From NCBI GenBank assembly GCA_009697105.1, contig SIAQ01000008.1, forward strand, positions 1 through 64,000: 64,000 nt of DNA, read 5' to 3'. Of the stretch, positions 33,896 through 44,100 are shown piece by piece. Every line of letters starts with the position of its first letter. The stretch's first letter is position 1. Made by a program: the position numbers and the translations under genes. Below the pieces are notes generated by a model that saw only the letters and a program-made list of their open reading frames with translations, searched no databases and was not told where the DNA came from. This DNA is from Gemmataceae bacterium (GTDB lineage Bacteria > Planctomycetota > Planctomycetia > Gemmatales > Gemmataceae).

Positions 33896-34504
33896 ATGAA
33901 CGATGATTTCAAGATTTCGTCTTTTAACAATCCGGTCAACGAAGACCTGTCGGCGGTCGGCATGTCGTCGGTTTATCGTTTGTTTGAAGCATTCATCGCC
34001 ATGCGCGAAAAGAACGAACGCCAGCACAAGCTCTTCGAGCAGACCCAGAGCCGGGCGCGCGATGCGTTGCAGTCGAGTTTCAACTCGTTCGCGGCGGATA
34101 CGCAAAAAGCCTATCAGCAGCTGCGGCAGGATGTGCTCGGCGAGAAAAAATTCAGTCTCACGCTGCTCAATATCGTGCTCGATCAAGGCATCGAAATGCA
34201 GCACATTCTCGACTCGCGGCCCAAGCACCTGCCGACGGGACCGGATGGCGCGGAAATCGTCGGCTGGATCAAGGCGCTCGAAGTGCAAAATCGCAAGATG
34301 TGGGCCGACATCCGCAAGTTCGGCATCCACACCTACGAAGCGCCGGTCGGCACGCCGTACAACCCGGCCATGCACGAGCGCGTCGGCAGCATGCGCGTCG
34401 AAGGCCTGCCGGCGCTGCTCATTGCCGAGACCAAGGAACCCGGCTACGCCAGCCAGCAGCCCGAGTTCATTTTGCGCCGACCCAAAGTGCTGGTCACGGA
34501 GTAG
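33896..34504 (+). CDS. GrpE-like nucleotide exchange factor
   Basis: A 202-residue protein with GrpE architecture. A long N-terminal helix (about 20-75, rich in E, K, Q and R) is followed by a helical region and a C-terminal beta-rich part. The C-terminal part reads YNPAMHERVG (compare FDPNLHEAV in GrpE), then ALLIAETKEPGY and FILRRPKVLVTE. GrpE releases ADP from Hsp70. This copy is divergent, and no dnaK gene is present in the window, so it probably serves a specialised Hsp70 relative rather than the housekeeping DnaK. It is the last gene of the cluster. Confidence 0.78.
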   Translation: MNDDFKISSFNNPVNEDLSAVGMSSVYRLFEAFIAMREKNERQHKLFEQTQSRARDALQSSFNSFAADTQKAYQQLRQDVLGEKKFSLTLLNIVLDQGIEMQHILDSRPKHLPTGPDGAEIVGWIKALEVQNRKMWADIRKFGIHTYEAPVGTPYNPAMHERVGSMRVEGLPALLIAETKEPGYASQQPEFILRRPKVLVTE

Positions 34505-34542
34505 GGGAGCGTGCTCTATTATTCACTTCCCGATTTCGTGTC

Positions 34543-34598
34543 GCCGCTTGCGGCTTAGCGCTCGCGTGGCGCCTTGCGACCGCTAAGCCGCAAGCGGC
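34543..34598. repeat. Inverted repeat, family A, near-perfect
   Basis: Arms about 34543-34563 and 34578-34598 with one mismatch, in the convergent gap between the GrpE-like gene and the macroglobulin gene. Confidence 0.88.
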
Positions 34599-34606
34599 AA
34601 CGTGAC

Positions 34607-37600
34607 TCATTTCCCCTCCAAAATCGCAATCGCCAACGGCTCGGTCCAGTGTTTGCGTTCGCCGGCGTAGTAGAGGTACGCTCGGCTCGCGGGGCCGGTG
34701 TAGGCGCCGGGGAAGCGGCTAATGAGATCGAGCTCGACGGTGATGTTGGCGTCGGGGCCAAGTTCGCGCCAGTACAGGACAAGCTCGCGGCCACGCAGCT
34801 CCCAGGCGCTGATGACGCCGGGCTTGGCGCCATCGTTCTCGGCACGAGCGAGGGCTTTGAGTTGCTGAAAATCCTCCGGCAGCGCGAGGCCGCCGGGCAG
34901 ACCGATGATCGCGACGGCCATGCCTTGGCCTTTGCCTGACACGTTCTTCACGTTCGCAGTGAGCTTGACGGTATCGCCTTCGCGGACCTCTTTCTGGCTG
35001 AGCGCGGTGGTCAGCTTCACGGCGGTCGCGGGATCGTTGGCTGGCTTCTGCACGCGATACGACCAAGTCAACGAATACGGCATCGCGGTTTGGCCTGTGT
35101 TGGTGATCGTCACCGTATTATTGCCTGGCTGAAGATTGCCGGCGTCGTTCAGGCGAATCGTGACCGGTTCCAGCGATCGCGGCAATATCGTGGCGCGGGC
35201 TTCGCGGATTCTTTGGATAAGCACATCTTCAAACCGAGCCCCGCGCTGAAAGTTGACATCGTCGATCTGGGCTTTGTCCTTGACATTCGTCAGCAATTGC
35301 ACGTCGCATTGCTGAATGGCCAGCGGATGGTGCTCGGCATAGGCGAGCATCGCTTTGAGGGCGAGAATGGTCGCCTGGGTTCCGCCGAACCCACCGGCAC
35401 CACGGCGCTGGCCCGCCAGCCAATCGATGCCGCGATGGATGTGCGGATTGAATTCGCCGGGCCGATTCGCCTTCAGCCAGCCGATCGTTATCAGCGCGGT
35501 TGTTTCGACGGCGCGATCGCGGCCTTGCGAGCCGGTGATCGTCGTTTCGGTCGCATCGAGTCGGCCGGCCTTATCCTGCAACGCCTTGGCGCTGCTAAGC
35601 ATCTCGATGCCGTCGGCTTGTTTCTTGGCGTTGAGATGCGAAAGCCCGGCAAGCGCGAGGAGGTAAGGGTCCTTGCTCTTCTTGGCGACATTACGCATGG
35701 CAGTCAGCTCGACATCGAGATTTTCCTTGACGCCGCTCTCGGTCAACGCCCAAAGGATGTAGGCGTCAGTGATGTGCGCTGGCGCTCGGCCGAACTGATC
35801 GAGTGCCCGCGCGTTGCGCCGGAATCCGCCTTTGCCGTCGCGCTGGCCGAGCAGGTATTGCTCGGTGCGGCGCAGCATGTCGGCATCGACGGGCGAGACC
35901 TTGGCCATATCGCGGAACTGCAACAGGCCGTACGCGGTCAGGGCTTCGTGCGGCGGCGCGGTTTGGCCAAACCACTCGTAGCCTTGCTTCTCATGGCGTT
36001 TTTCCGGATCGAGGCACTCAAAACCGGTGAGCTGCGTGTAGCCGGTTTGCAGCAAGCCACGCGCACGTTTCTCGATCACGGGATTCGGCTGCCCGGACTT
36101 CTGCAGAAAGCTCAACGCCAGCACATTCGGATAGTTGCGCGACGAGCTTTGTTCAAAGCAGCCGCACGGCTCGGCGAGCAACGAATCGAGTCCAGCTTGC
36201 AGGTCGGCGAGCGGCGAGGGATAGAACGTCGCCTCGACCTTGAGCGAGCCAACGATCCACTTTTCGGGAAGGTTGATGGTGTGTGCCAGGTTGGCGTCGG
36301 TGAGCAATCCGCCGAACGCGCCGTGGATCGGGAAGCCATCGCGGACAATTTTGAACTTCCGCTCGACGCCGTCGGAGTAACCGCCGCTCGTGCCGACGAC
36401 GCGCAGCATGGCGTCGCCTTCGGGGACCGACGGCTTGAAGCGGATGCCCGCGCGTTTCGTTTCGTTCGGCTTCACTTTGATCGTCGGGTTGCCGACTTCG
36501 ATCTGAAGGAGGTTCGTCGTTGTCGTCGCCAGGCTAACCGAAAGCGGTTTGGCGAGATCGTTGCTGATCGCGATTGGCACGTTGATCGTGTCGGTCTCGT
36601 TTACCTCGGTCGGCACGCGCGGATCGATACGGAACGGCAGGCGCGACGAAAACTCCGCCCAGTTCGAGCCGAGCCGACCGTCCAACGTGTGCGTGAGAAC
36701 GATCACGTCAAAGCGCGTGATGGCGTCGTTGAGATCGAAATTCACTTCCGCCTTGCCATCCGCCATCACGAGCACGGGATGCCAATAAAGCGTCTCGGTA
36801 AAATCCCGGCGGATGCCATCGGGCGACGGCGTATGGCGATGGGCGTATTCGCGCACGACGCACGGATCGTTGACGGGGGGAACCTGCACGCGCCGGCCCA
36901 GTCGCCGAATCACCGCCGCGTGATAGTCGCCTTGCCGACGAAGCATTTCGTCGTCATCTACCTTAAACTTTGCCTTGCCACCGAGGTCTGGGAGACCTTT
37001 CCACTTCTTCTTGCCATTTTGGACGGCGTTGGCTTGCTGCATCGGAGCCAAGGGCGGTTCAAGTAAGAGAGGATCATTCGCGGCGATCCGCAATTGTTTA
37101 GGGTCTTCGTTAATGAACGGGTCTGGCTCTGCTGGGAGCTGATTCTTAAAGACGGCCACAGGCGGCGGCCGCATGCCATTACGTAAATGGTCAAACGCCT
37201 CGTCGTCGAACATCCGCTCGCCCATGAAGGCGAACGTGCCGATGATGCTGGCGAAGAACAGCAGGCCCAAGAGGGCGAGGCCGTAGACCATCGGCCGACG
37301 CGCTTCGCCTTCGCCATCGGACAAGCGACGCAGGCCGAGCGAGATGAGGAAAAAACTGACGAACATTAACGTGAGCATGACGCCGCCGAGTGCGAACTGG
37401 ATGAGGTACGCGCGGACCGCAGCGGCTTTTCGGCGGGCGTCGGTGATCTCGCTGCCGATCTGTTCCAACTCGTTATGCTTATGATTCGCATCGTTCCACA
37501 TGGCATCGGGAATGGCGGGGGCTTTTTCCTTCGCCGCCAGTTGCTTCTCCAGCGTGATCGCCTTGGTCACGAAGCTCTGGTCGAGCTTTTCGATCTGCTT

Positions 37601-40204
37601 CTGCTCCGATTCAAGAAACTGCTCGACATTCGCCGAATTGGCGACGAAGATCGGTTCTTGGCGAAGCGCGATTTTCTGCTTGAACGCCAGGGGGTTCTGT
37701 TCCGCGAAACGGCGCCAGCCTTGACAGCCGAGCAACAGATCGAGTGCCAACTTCGCCTTGGGATGATCGCTCAGCAGGATGTCGGCGTTCTCGAGGTCCT
37801 CCGAATTGCGAATCTCCGTCGTCAGTAGGAAATGCGTCGGCATCGCTCGTGCGGTCTTCTCGTCGGCCAACTTGCGCACGCTCTGATCGACCACGGCGAC
37901 CATCGCGATAGCCGGGACCGGTTTCTTCGCCTCATCAAAGGCACGCAGATCCAGCGTGACGGCGTTTGCCGGCTGATACATCATTCGATGGGGCTGCACG
38001 ACAACATCGACCTTGCGGGTGTTTTCGCGATAGATCAGCCGCTCGGCGACAGGTTGAAAACGAACTTCGTTGGCTTCGCGAATCTTCTCGAACACGGTGA
38101 TGCGGTAGACGCCGCCGACATCCTGTGTTGGCTTTAGCGTGGCTTGCATCGGCGTTCCCGACACGACCTTCACGAGCTTGAAGTCGAGGAGTCGGCCACG
38201 GCAGTAGGCGCCGACAAACAGTTCTCGCGCTCGCTCTACGCCATGCAGCGTGACAGGGATGTCGTTCTTCACTGTGCCATTAGGAATGTGCAGGACGACG
38301 CCGTCGTTCTTTACTTCAGGCAAGGGGTAGGATTGCAGCAACCCGATCGGCGCTTCAACGGCGAAGGTGTAACGCTGGCCGAACGTCGGCGTGAAGGTAA
38401 AGCTGCCCATGCCCTGATTGATGCCGGCCTCACTGTCGTCGCGCAGGGTTTCGATGCGAACGACGGCGTTCTTGAGATTGTCGCGCACACTGCCTGTGAT
38501 GTCCGCCGGTTTGCCCGTCGGCGTGCGGGCCTGGAAGTAGACGCGGTTTGGCACGCCGGCGATGAGGTCGCCGCCTTCCGGGTAGAACTCGATGTCGAGA
38601 TCGCGCGTGACGATTGGGATCGAGCGCTGAAATGTCTCCACCGGGCCGCCGTCGTGGCATTCCACGGTGACGATGCCGACGCCTTTGGTGATGACGCCTG
38701 GCAGGTCGAACTCGAATTCAGACGACCCGTCGGCATTGACGTTGGGGTTGCCGAATTGACCATTCTTGTTGCGCATGTCAATAGGCTGGCCATCCACGAT
38801 CGCGCGGGCGTTCAACGTGAGGTTGTTGGCGAACCCCTGGGCAAGCCCCTGGACCGGCACGACGCGAGCCGTCATGACAACGCGATCGCCGGGACCGTAG
38901 GACGCGCGATGAAACGTCAGGTCTTTGTTGAAGCGTGGCTGCTGCCAGCGATGGACGATGAACGAGCGTTTTTCCTCGCGGAAGCGCTCGTTGACTTCAC
39001 TGACGACGACGGCGTATTCGCCGCCGGGCAGGTCGGCGGGCAGCGTAAAATCGCCAGTTCCCAGACCGGCGAGCGGTTGGCCATCGGGGCCTACGATTGG
39101 GGCCTGCTTGCCGTCGAGAATAACCTGGGCGGCGGCATCATGGCGATGGATTTCGCCGCCGTTCGGCCCGACGATACGGTAGCGCAGGTGGAATTTTTCG
39201 CGTGCTGGCTGGAGGCTGAAGCGCTCGACGCTGAGCGAGCGAAACCGCACGGTCTCGCCGGGGCGGTACATCGGCCGGTCGGTCGTGATGTGGGTGACGT
39301 ATTCGGGGAAAAGCAGTTTGAGCTGATCACGCAACTCGACAAACTTGCCTTCACCGGTCTGCCCGCGGAATTGCAGCATGATGTCATCGCCGGGTTTGAT
39401 CGGCATATCAGCGGGCAGATCGAAGTTGGCGTTGTTGTTTTGCAGACGCAGATTTTGGCGAAACAGAACCTCGTTGTTCCGCTGATTGACGGCCTCGACT
39501 TGCAGTTCCGCGAGCGCGGCCTTGTCGATTTTCTTGAAATTGTTTGGATTGGGCAGCACATTGTTGTCGAAGTTCTTCGCGATGTCCGCGCCTTGCCGCA
39601 CTTGGACGGAGTAGTTGTTTTTCGCCCCGGCCAAAGCGACCTGCGGGCCATTGATAACGAGTTGCACGCGTTTTTCTTCGAGGACTTTGCGCGTCTTGTT
39701 TTCTTCGGACTTCCATGTCGTGAACAGGTCATCAATCTGCTTCTGGACGGCATCGATTTCTTTTTGATGCTCGGCTTGTTTCGCATCGATTACGTTCTGG
39801 AATTGCTGAACATTGCTTTTCGCTTTCGCCAACCGCCCCTGGGCAGTGTCCACGACGCGGTTTTCGTTACCGATAAGGAACCAACCAACGGCCCCGCCAC
39901 CTGCAAAGAACACGAAGAGTATTGAAGCCGCGATCGACCAGGCGTTGATCCAGGCGAAGCGGCGCGACGGTCGAGGCGGCATGGCGACCGTCGGTGCGCT
40001 CGACATCGGCGCCTTGAACGTGATATCGGGATGCGATTGCTTCACCGCGTCCTTCAGCAAACCCGCCTGCTCGCGTGCCGACAGCATCGCCTCCTGGCAA
40101 ATCGTGCACGTTTCCACGTGACGCTCGATCGCCGTTCGCTCCGCATGATCGAGCAGGTCATAGAGCAACGGCAACAGATTCGGTTGGCATGCATCGCATT
40201 TCAT
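34607..40204 (-). CDS. Zinc-finger anti-sigma domain fused to a thioester alpha-2-macroglobulin
   Basis: A 1865-residue membrane protein. Residues 1-40 are an anti-sigma zinc-binding domain (C3, C6, H29, C33, C36; the HxxxCxxC pattern). A transmembrane helix follows at about 84-111, then a coiled coil (about 118-180) and macroglobulin domains from about 300 (TDRPMYRPGETVRFRS). Two further membrane segments lie near 935-995. The thioester site is C1349-F-E-Q1352 in a GCFEQSSSRNYPN context, followed by the helical thioester domain and receptor-type domain. Bacterial macroglobulins trap proteases. Here the trap may be the sensor of a membrane anti-sigma factor whose partner is the sigma gene 175 bp upstream. 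Confidence 0.9.
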   Translation of the reverse strand: MKCDACQPNLLPLLYDLLDHAERTAIERHVETCTICQEAMLSAREQAGLLKDAVKQSHPDITFKAPMSSAPTVAMPPRPSRRFAWINAWSIAASILFVFFAGGGAVGWFLIGNENRVVDTAQGRLAKAKSNVQQFQNVIDAKQAEHQKEIDAVQKQIDDLFTTWKSEENKTRKVLEEKRVQLVINGPQVALAGAKNNYSVQVRQGADIAKNFDNNVLPNPNNFKKIDKAALAELQVEAVNQRNNEVLFRQNLRLQNNNANFDLPADMPIKPGDDIMLQFRGQTGEGKFVELRDQLKLLFPEYVTHITTDRPMYRPGETVRFRSLSVERFSLQPAREKFHLRYRIVGPNGGEIHRHDAAAQVILDGKQAPIVGPDGQPLAGLGTGDFTLPADLPGGEYAVVVSEVNERFREEKRSFIVHRWQQPRFNKDLTFHRASYGPGDRVVMTARVVPVQGLAQGFANNLTLNARAIVDGQPIDMRNKNGQFGNPNVNADGSSEFEFDLPGVITKGVGIVTVECHDGGPVETFQRSIPIVTRDLDIEFYPEGGDLIAGVPNRVYFQARTPTGKPADITGSVRDNLKNAVVRIETLRDDSEAGINQGMGSFTFTPTFGQRYTFAVEAPIGLLQSYPLPEVKNDGVVLHIPNGTVKNDIPVTLHGVERARELFVGAYCRGRLLDFKLVKVVSGTPMQATLKPTQDVGGVYRITVFEKIREANEVRFQPVAERLIYRENTRKVDVVVQPHRMMYQPANAVTLDLRAFDEAKKPVPAIAMVAVVDQSVRKLADEKTARAMPTHFLLTTEIRNSEDLENADILLSDHPKAKLALDLLLGCQGWRRFAEQNPLAFKQKIALRQEPIFVANSANVEQFLESEQKQIEKLDQSFVTKAITLEKQLAAKEKAPAIPDAMWNDANHKHNELEQIGSEITDARRKAAAVRAYLIQFALGGVMLTLMFVSFFLISLGLRRLSDGEGEARRPMVYGLALLGLLFFASIIGTFAFMGERMFDDEAFDHLRNGMRPPPVAVFKNQLPAEPDPFINEDPKQLRIAANDPLLLEPPLAPMQQANAVQNGKKKWKGLPDLGGKAKFKVDDDEMLRRQGDYHAAVIRRLGRRVQVPPVNDPCVVREYAHRHTPSPDGIRRDFTETLYWHPVLVMADGKAEVNFDLNDAITRFDVIVLTHTLDGRLGSNWAEFSSRLPFRIDPRVPTEVNETDTINVPIAISNDLAKPLSVSLATTTTNLLQIEVGNPTIKVKPNETKRAGIRFKPSVPEGDAMLRVVGTSGGYSDGVERKFKIVRDGFPIHGAFGGLLTDANLAHTINLPEKWIVGSLKVEATFYPSPLADLQAGLDSLLAEPCGCFEQSSSRNYPNVLALSFLQKSGQPNPVIEKRARGLLQTGYTQLTGFECLDPEKRHEKQGYEWFGQTAPPHEALTAYGLLQFRDMAKVSPVDADMLRRTEQYLLGQRDGKGGFRRNARALDQFGRAPAHITDAYILWALTESGVKENLDVELTAMRNVAKKSKDPYLLALAGLSHLNAKKQADGIEMLSSAKALQDKAGRLDATETTITGSQGRDRAVETTALITIGWLKANRPGEFNPHIHRGIDWLAGQRRGAGGFGGTQATILALKAMLAYAEHHPLAIQQCDVQLLTNVKDKAQIDDVNFQRGARFEDVLIQRIREARATILPRSLEPVTIRLNDAGNLQPGNNTVTITNTGQTAMPYSLTWSYRVQKPANDPATAVKLTTALSQKEVREGDTVKLTANVKNVSGKGQGMAVAIIGLPGGLALPEDFQQLKALARAENDGAKPGVISAWELRGRELVLYWRELGPDANITVELDLISRFPGAYTGPASRAYLYYAGERKHWTEPLAIAILEGK

Positions 40205-40272
40205 CGGCGTTCACCTGGTCCGGTCGTCGTTGGGGCGAGTAAAGGAGCTGCGCAATAATCTACTCGGTCAAA

Positions 40273-40367
40273 TTCAAGCCCAGGGGTGAGGTACTCCAAA
40301 CCCCTGGGATCAATCGCCGGCGTGGGTCCATCCCAGGGGTTCGGAGTACCTCACCCCTGGGCTTGAA
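40273..40367. repeat. Inverted repeat, family C
   Basis: 37-bp arms (40273-40309 and 40331-40367) with one mismatch and a 21-nt loop, between the sigma gene and its presumed anti-sigma partner. Confidence 0.93.
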
Positions 40368-40378
40368 AACAATTTTCG

Positions 40379-40931
40379 TCACACCAATTCCGCCGGGTTC
40401 AGCACCCGGCGAAGTTTTTCTAAGGCGCTGCGCATCTGCGTCTTGATCGTGCTCACGGGGCAGGCACGCAGATCGGCGATCTGCTCATACGTCAGGTCGC
40501 CGTTTTGACGCAGGAGAAAGACCTCTTTCTCCTCTTCACGCAATTCGAGGATCGCCATGCGAAGGCGTTCGATCGACTCCTTGCGTTCCAGATTCTGCCC
40601 CGGCCCGGCGTCCTTCGCCAACATGGTGTATTGCTCCGCTTGCAGTGGTTTGGCCTTGCGATTCCAGGCGCTGCGTTGCTTGTCCTTGGCCGTGTTAAAG
40701 CACACACGAAAGATCCACGCCCGCAGGTTGACGACGCTCGGCAACTGCTCCCGCGCGTTCCAGCATTTGATAAAGGCGTCCTGAGTGGCGTCCTTGGCGT
40801 CTTCGCGATTGCCAAGCACGAAGATCAGCGTGCTAATCAATTCGTCCTTAGAGATCGTTGAAGGCGTGCACGAGCCTCGCCTCGGACGATTCACTGACGT
40901 TCTTGGGGACCGCAGCATCATGGTTCGCCAT
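40379..40931 (-). pseudogene. ECF sigma factor with a +1 frameshift near its N-terminus
   Basis: Read from ATG 40931, the gene starts MANHDAAVPKNVSESSEARL and reaches VHAFNDL (27 residues) before TAA at 40848-40850. Skipping one T there continues as KDELISTLIFVLGNREDAKD and gives a complete 183-residue ECF sigma factor: region 2 (DATQDAFIKCW, LRAWIFRVCFNTAKD) and region 4 (LTYEQIADLRACPVSTIKTQ). The junction NDL-KDEL is what one expects in this family. The cause could be a real inactivating T insertion, a programmed +1 frameshift (CTC TAA) or a sequencing error. A shorter product from ATG 40921 would lack region 2.1. It is upstream of the ZAS-macroglobulin gene. Confidence 0.72.
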
Positions 40932-41143
40932 ACTTCACCGGAAAAGACGAGAACCGTGCCCGCGTAGTTTGCCGACGTGTGGATTTTCTGTTTGCGTGCG
41001 AACAGGTTCGACGAAAATATTGTGCCGGAAATGAAGCCGATGCCAAGGGAGATTTTGGCAAATTGACTGCGGCAGGTGATTAATTATGAACTTCCCTATC
41101 CGCCGCTTGTGGCCACGATAATCTCAGCCTTGTGAAGTATTTG

Positions 41144-44100
41144 TCAGCGCTTCGGTTGCAGCAGCTTGTTGAGTTGGTTTTCGAGGAACGATTTGCCCAG
41201 GATCGATATGAGCGATTCGAGGGCCCGCGGGTCGAGTTGCGGGCGCTCCAGCGTGCCGCCCACGGGGATGCGGATCAACTGCTGAGCCTGCGCCGGGGTG
41301 AGGCGGGCGGCCTCGGCGAGTTTGGCGGGGACCGACATCTCCAGCACCAGCGCCAGCGAGCCGTCGAGCCCGACCGTGCCGGACGACTTCAGCGTAAAAT
41401 CGGGGAAGACCAGTTCGAGATTTTGATGATGCACTTTGCCCTGCACCATGTGAAACGCGACCTGCGTCTCTTTCACCAGGCTCCTGGGCGGCGGAATTTT
41501 TAACAAGCCGCTCAGTTCGCGGATGATCGCGCTCGGGCCGATCTTCACCGCGTGCAACACGAACGTGCCTTTGACCTCACCAGCCGAGGGATTGGCGAGC
41601 GGAATGCGTCCGCCAGCGAGCGACAGCGACACCGCGCCTTCCGCCTCGGCAACATTCGCCAAGATCGGCAAGGCGTAACCCATTGCGCTTGCGCACATCG
41701 CTGGCGTAATCTGGGCACGCTCCACGACCGGGCCGGCGAGCAGCACGATTTCCATTGGCTCCGGTTCGAGCCGAAGGTTCGGCTGCAATCGCAGCTTGCC
41801 CGTGTTAACCGTCGTTTCGATCGGGTAGGTTTGCAGCCAACCCTGTTGCATGACAGCTTTCACGTCTGCCGGGCCAACATTACAGCCGAACGCCGTGAGC
41901 GATTTCCACCCGACACTGGCCTCCCCTTGGAGTTTGTTGAAGTGGAACATGGGGTCGCTCACGGATTGACCGCTACCGGAGACGGCAATGACCGCAGGCG
42001 CGGTCCGCGGAAAAAGCGGCCCCGACAGCTTGAACCCGCGCGTGTCCTTGCCGGCGATCTTCGCATCCTTGCCCAGAAACGGTTTCAGTTGCGGCTCGAG
42101 CTTCTCGAGGTCATAGGCGAGCGATCCCGTGAGGTCAAGATCGCGCGTTGCCGAGAGATTGGCGATCGTGCCCAGCATCTCCGCCGTAAACACCGAGGTC
42201 GTGAGCGTCAGCTTGTCGATCTGGAAGCCGTCTTTGGCCGAGTCGATGACGCCGCGTCCCTGGCAGCGCAGTTCCGGCTCGCGCCAGGTCGGCTTGGCTG
42301 CGGGACCATAGGCGAACTGCTTGACGACGACGTTGAATTCCGCACCGTGACGGCTCTTCGCCGACTGCAAGTCGAAGCGGCCGGCGATCGTGCCGGACAT
42401 CGGCTCGGTCGGTTTCGCGCTCGGGTTGTGCGTCCACTGTCGTAGGCGAGCGAGGTCGCCGGTGATCTCGGCGCCGCCCTGAAGTTTGAAAGTGTCGATG
42501 TTCAACGTCAGGCGATCCGATCGGACGATGGCGCTTGGGCAGGCTGCGTTGACCCTCGCCAGCGCGATCTCGCCGCTGCGTAGATTCCAGCCAGCATCGG
42601 CCTGAAGGTTGAGCGTCGGCTCGTCGATCCATAGGTTCGCACTGGAGCAGCGAAATGGTGATGCATGCAATTGGACGGTCTTGCCGTCGATGGCGTCGCG
42701 CGCCAGGCGAACGAGTGCGTCGAGTTTGGCTTGGCCTGACAGCTTCCAGTCATCGGTTGCCGTCGTGAGCGAGCGGGCGCGATTTTGCCAGCGTGCCAGG
42801 TCGCCTTCGATGCGCGTCTGCACGGCGCCCCACGGACCGCGGGTGAGATCGGCGATCGGCTCGGTCAGTTTCATCGTCACGCGATCAACACCCATGCCGA
42901 TCAGCGCCTCGCCGGCGTCCAGGCTTTGTCGGCCCGCGCTCGAGCGATGCCCCGCGGCGCCGAACGTCATGGTGACAGCGTCTTCCTGCCAGGTCGATTT
43001 CGTGACGCCGGCGACGAACAGGTCGCGAAGATTCGCCTCGCCCTCCGCGATGAAACGTTCATCATCAAGCCGACGAATATGGACCGTCGCATTTGCCGTG
43101 CCTGCGAGTTGAACACCGGCGAGATCGACGAACTGCGACAGCGGCTCCGCGAGCTGTTGCAGGTCGGCCTCGGCGGTCAGCGTGAAACGATTGGCGGCCT
43201 GATTAGCTTCGATATTCAGGAAACGTGAAGTACACTTCAAGCGATCGATGGTCGGCATGCTCTGATGCAGATTGCGCATCTGCATCTCGACGGCGACGGG
43301 TTCGTTCCACGCCAAGGCCTGCGTACCACGGATTCCACGAATATCGGAGGCGTTAATCTTGCCCTGCCAAACGATTTGGTCATCCGTCAATCGGCTCAAG
43401 CATCGCGCTTTGAAGTTGCCGGAGATGAGCTTGACATCGTCGTGCAAGTGAACGGTCTTGGGCAACCGCTCGGCGAGCGTGGCGAGGTTCAACTCGACAT
43501 TGACATCGACGTCGGCGCGATCGAGCATTGCCAAACCGGAGCGGGCGAGGTTGATGCTGCCCTGAGCGCTGATCTTGCCGAGGTCGCATTGCACTTCGAG
43601 CCGTTCCGCGGTAAGCCGTTGATCTTCAAGGCGAATGCTGCACGGGGCGGCCAGGCGGTCGATTTTGAGATGGTCGGCCAGGAACGGCGCGCGGACGGCG
43701 AGATTGGCGCCGATCAAGTCGGCGACGAGTTCGATTTTCGGTTGGCCGTCTAGTAGCGATGCTGTGCCAAGCAGATGGCCTCGCAATGTGCCGGCGAGTT
43801 CCGTCGTCGGTTGCGTTCGCCGCACGAACAGACCGACCGGGCCGATCGGCAACGAGGTGAAGTTGCTCTTTATCGTCGCCTTCGGATTGGCCACCAGGGG
43901 GTTGGTAAGAAAGACCTCGGCCTTGAACGAGCCATTCTCGCCGTTGTCGCTGGTTGAACCTTGGGTCAGAATCTGCACCGACTTGCCGCCGTCCTGCACG
44001 CGAGCGATGAGAGAGAATTCGGTCACCTGCCATACTCTTGGTGAATCGGCGTCGCGGATGTCGATTGTGCCATGGGTGATTTCCAGGTGCATGCGTGGCA

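Noticed and set aside
35090-39925. Long plus-strand frames of 658 and 593 codons opposite the macroglobulin gene
   Set aside because: They mirror the codon pattern of the real minus-strand gene and have no domain or start signal.
40379-40921. Complete ECF sigma factor starting at ATG 40921
   Set aside because: Its first 25 residues are a shadow-like sequence, while the other frame carries the expected region before KDEL.
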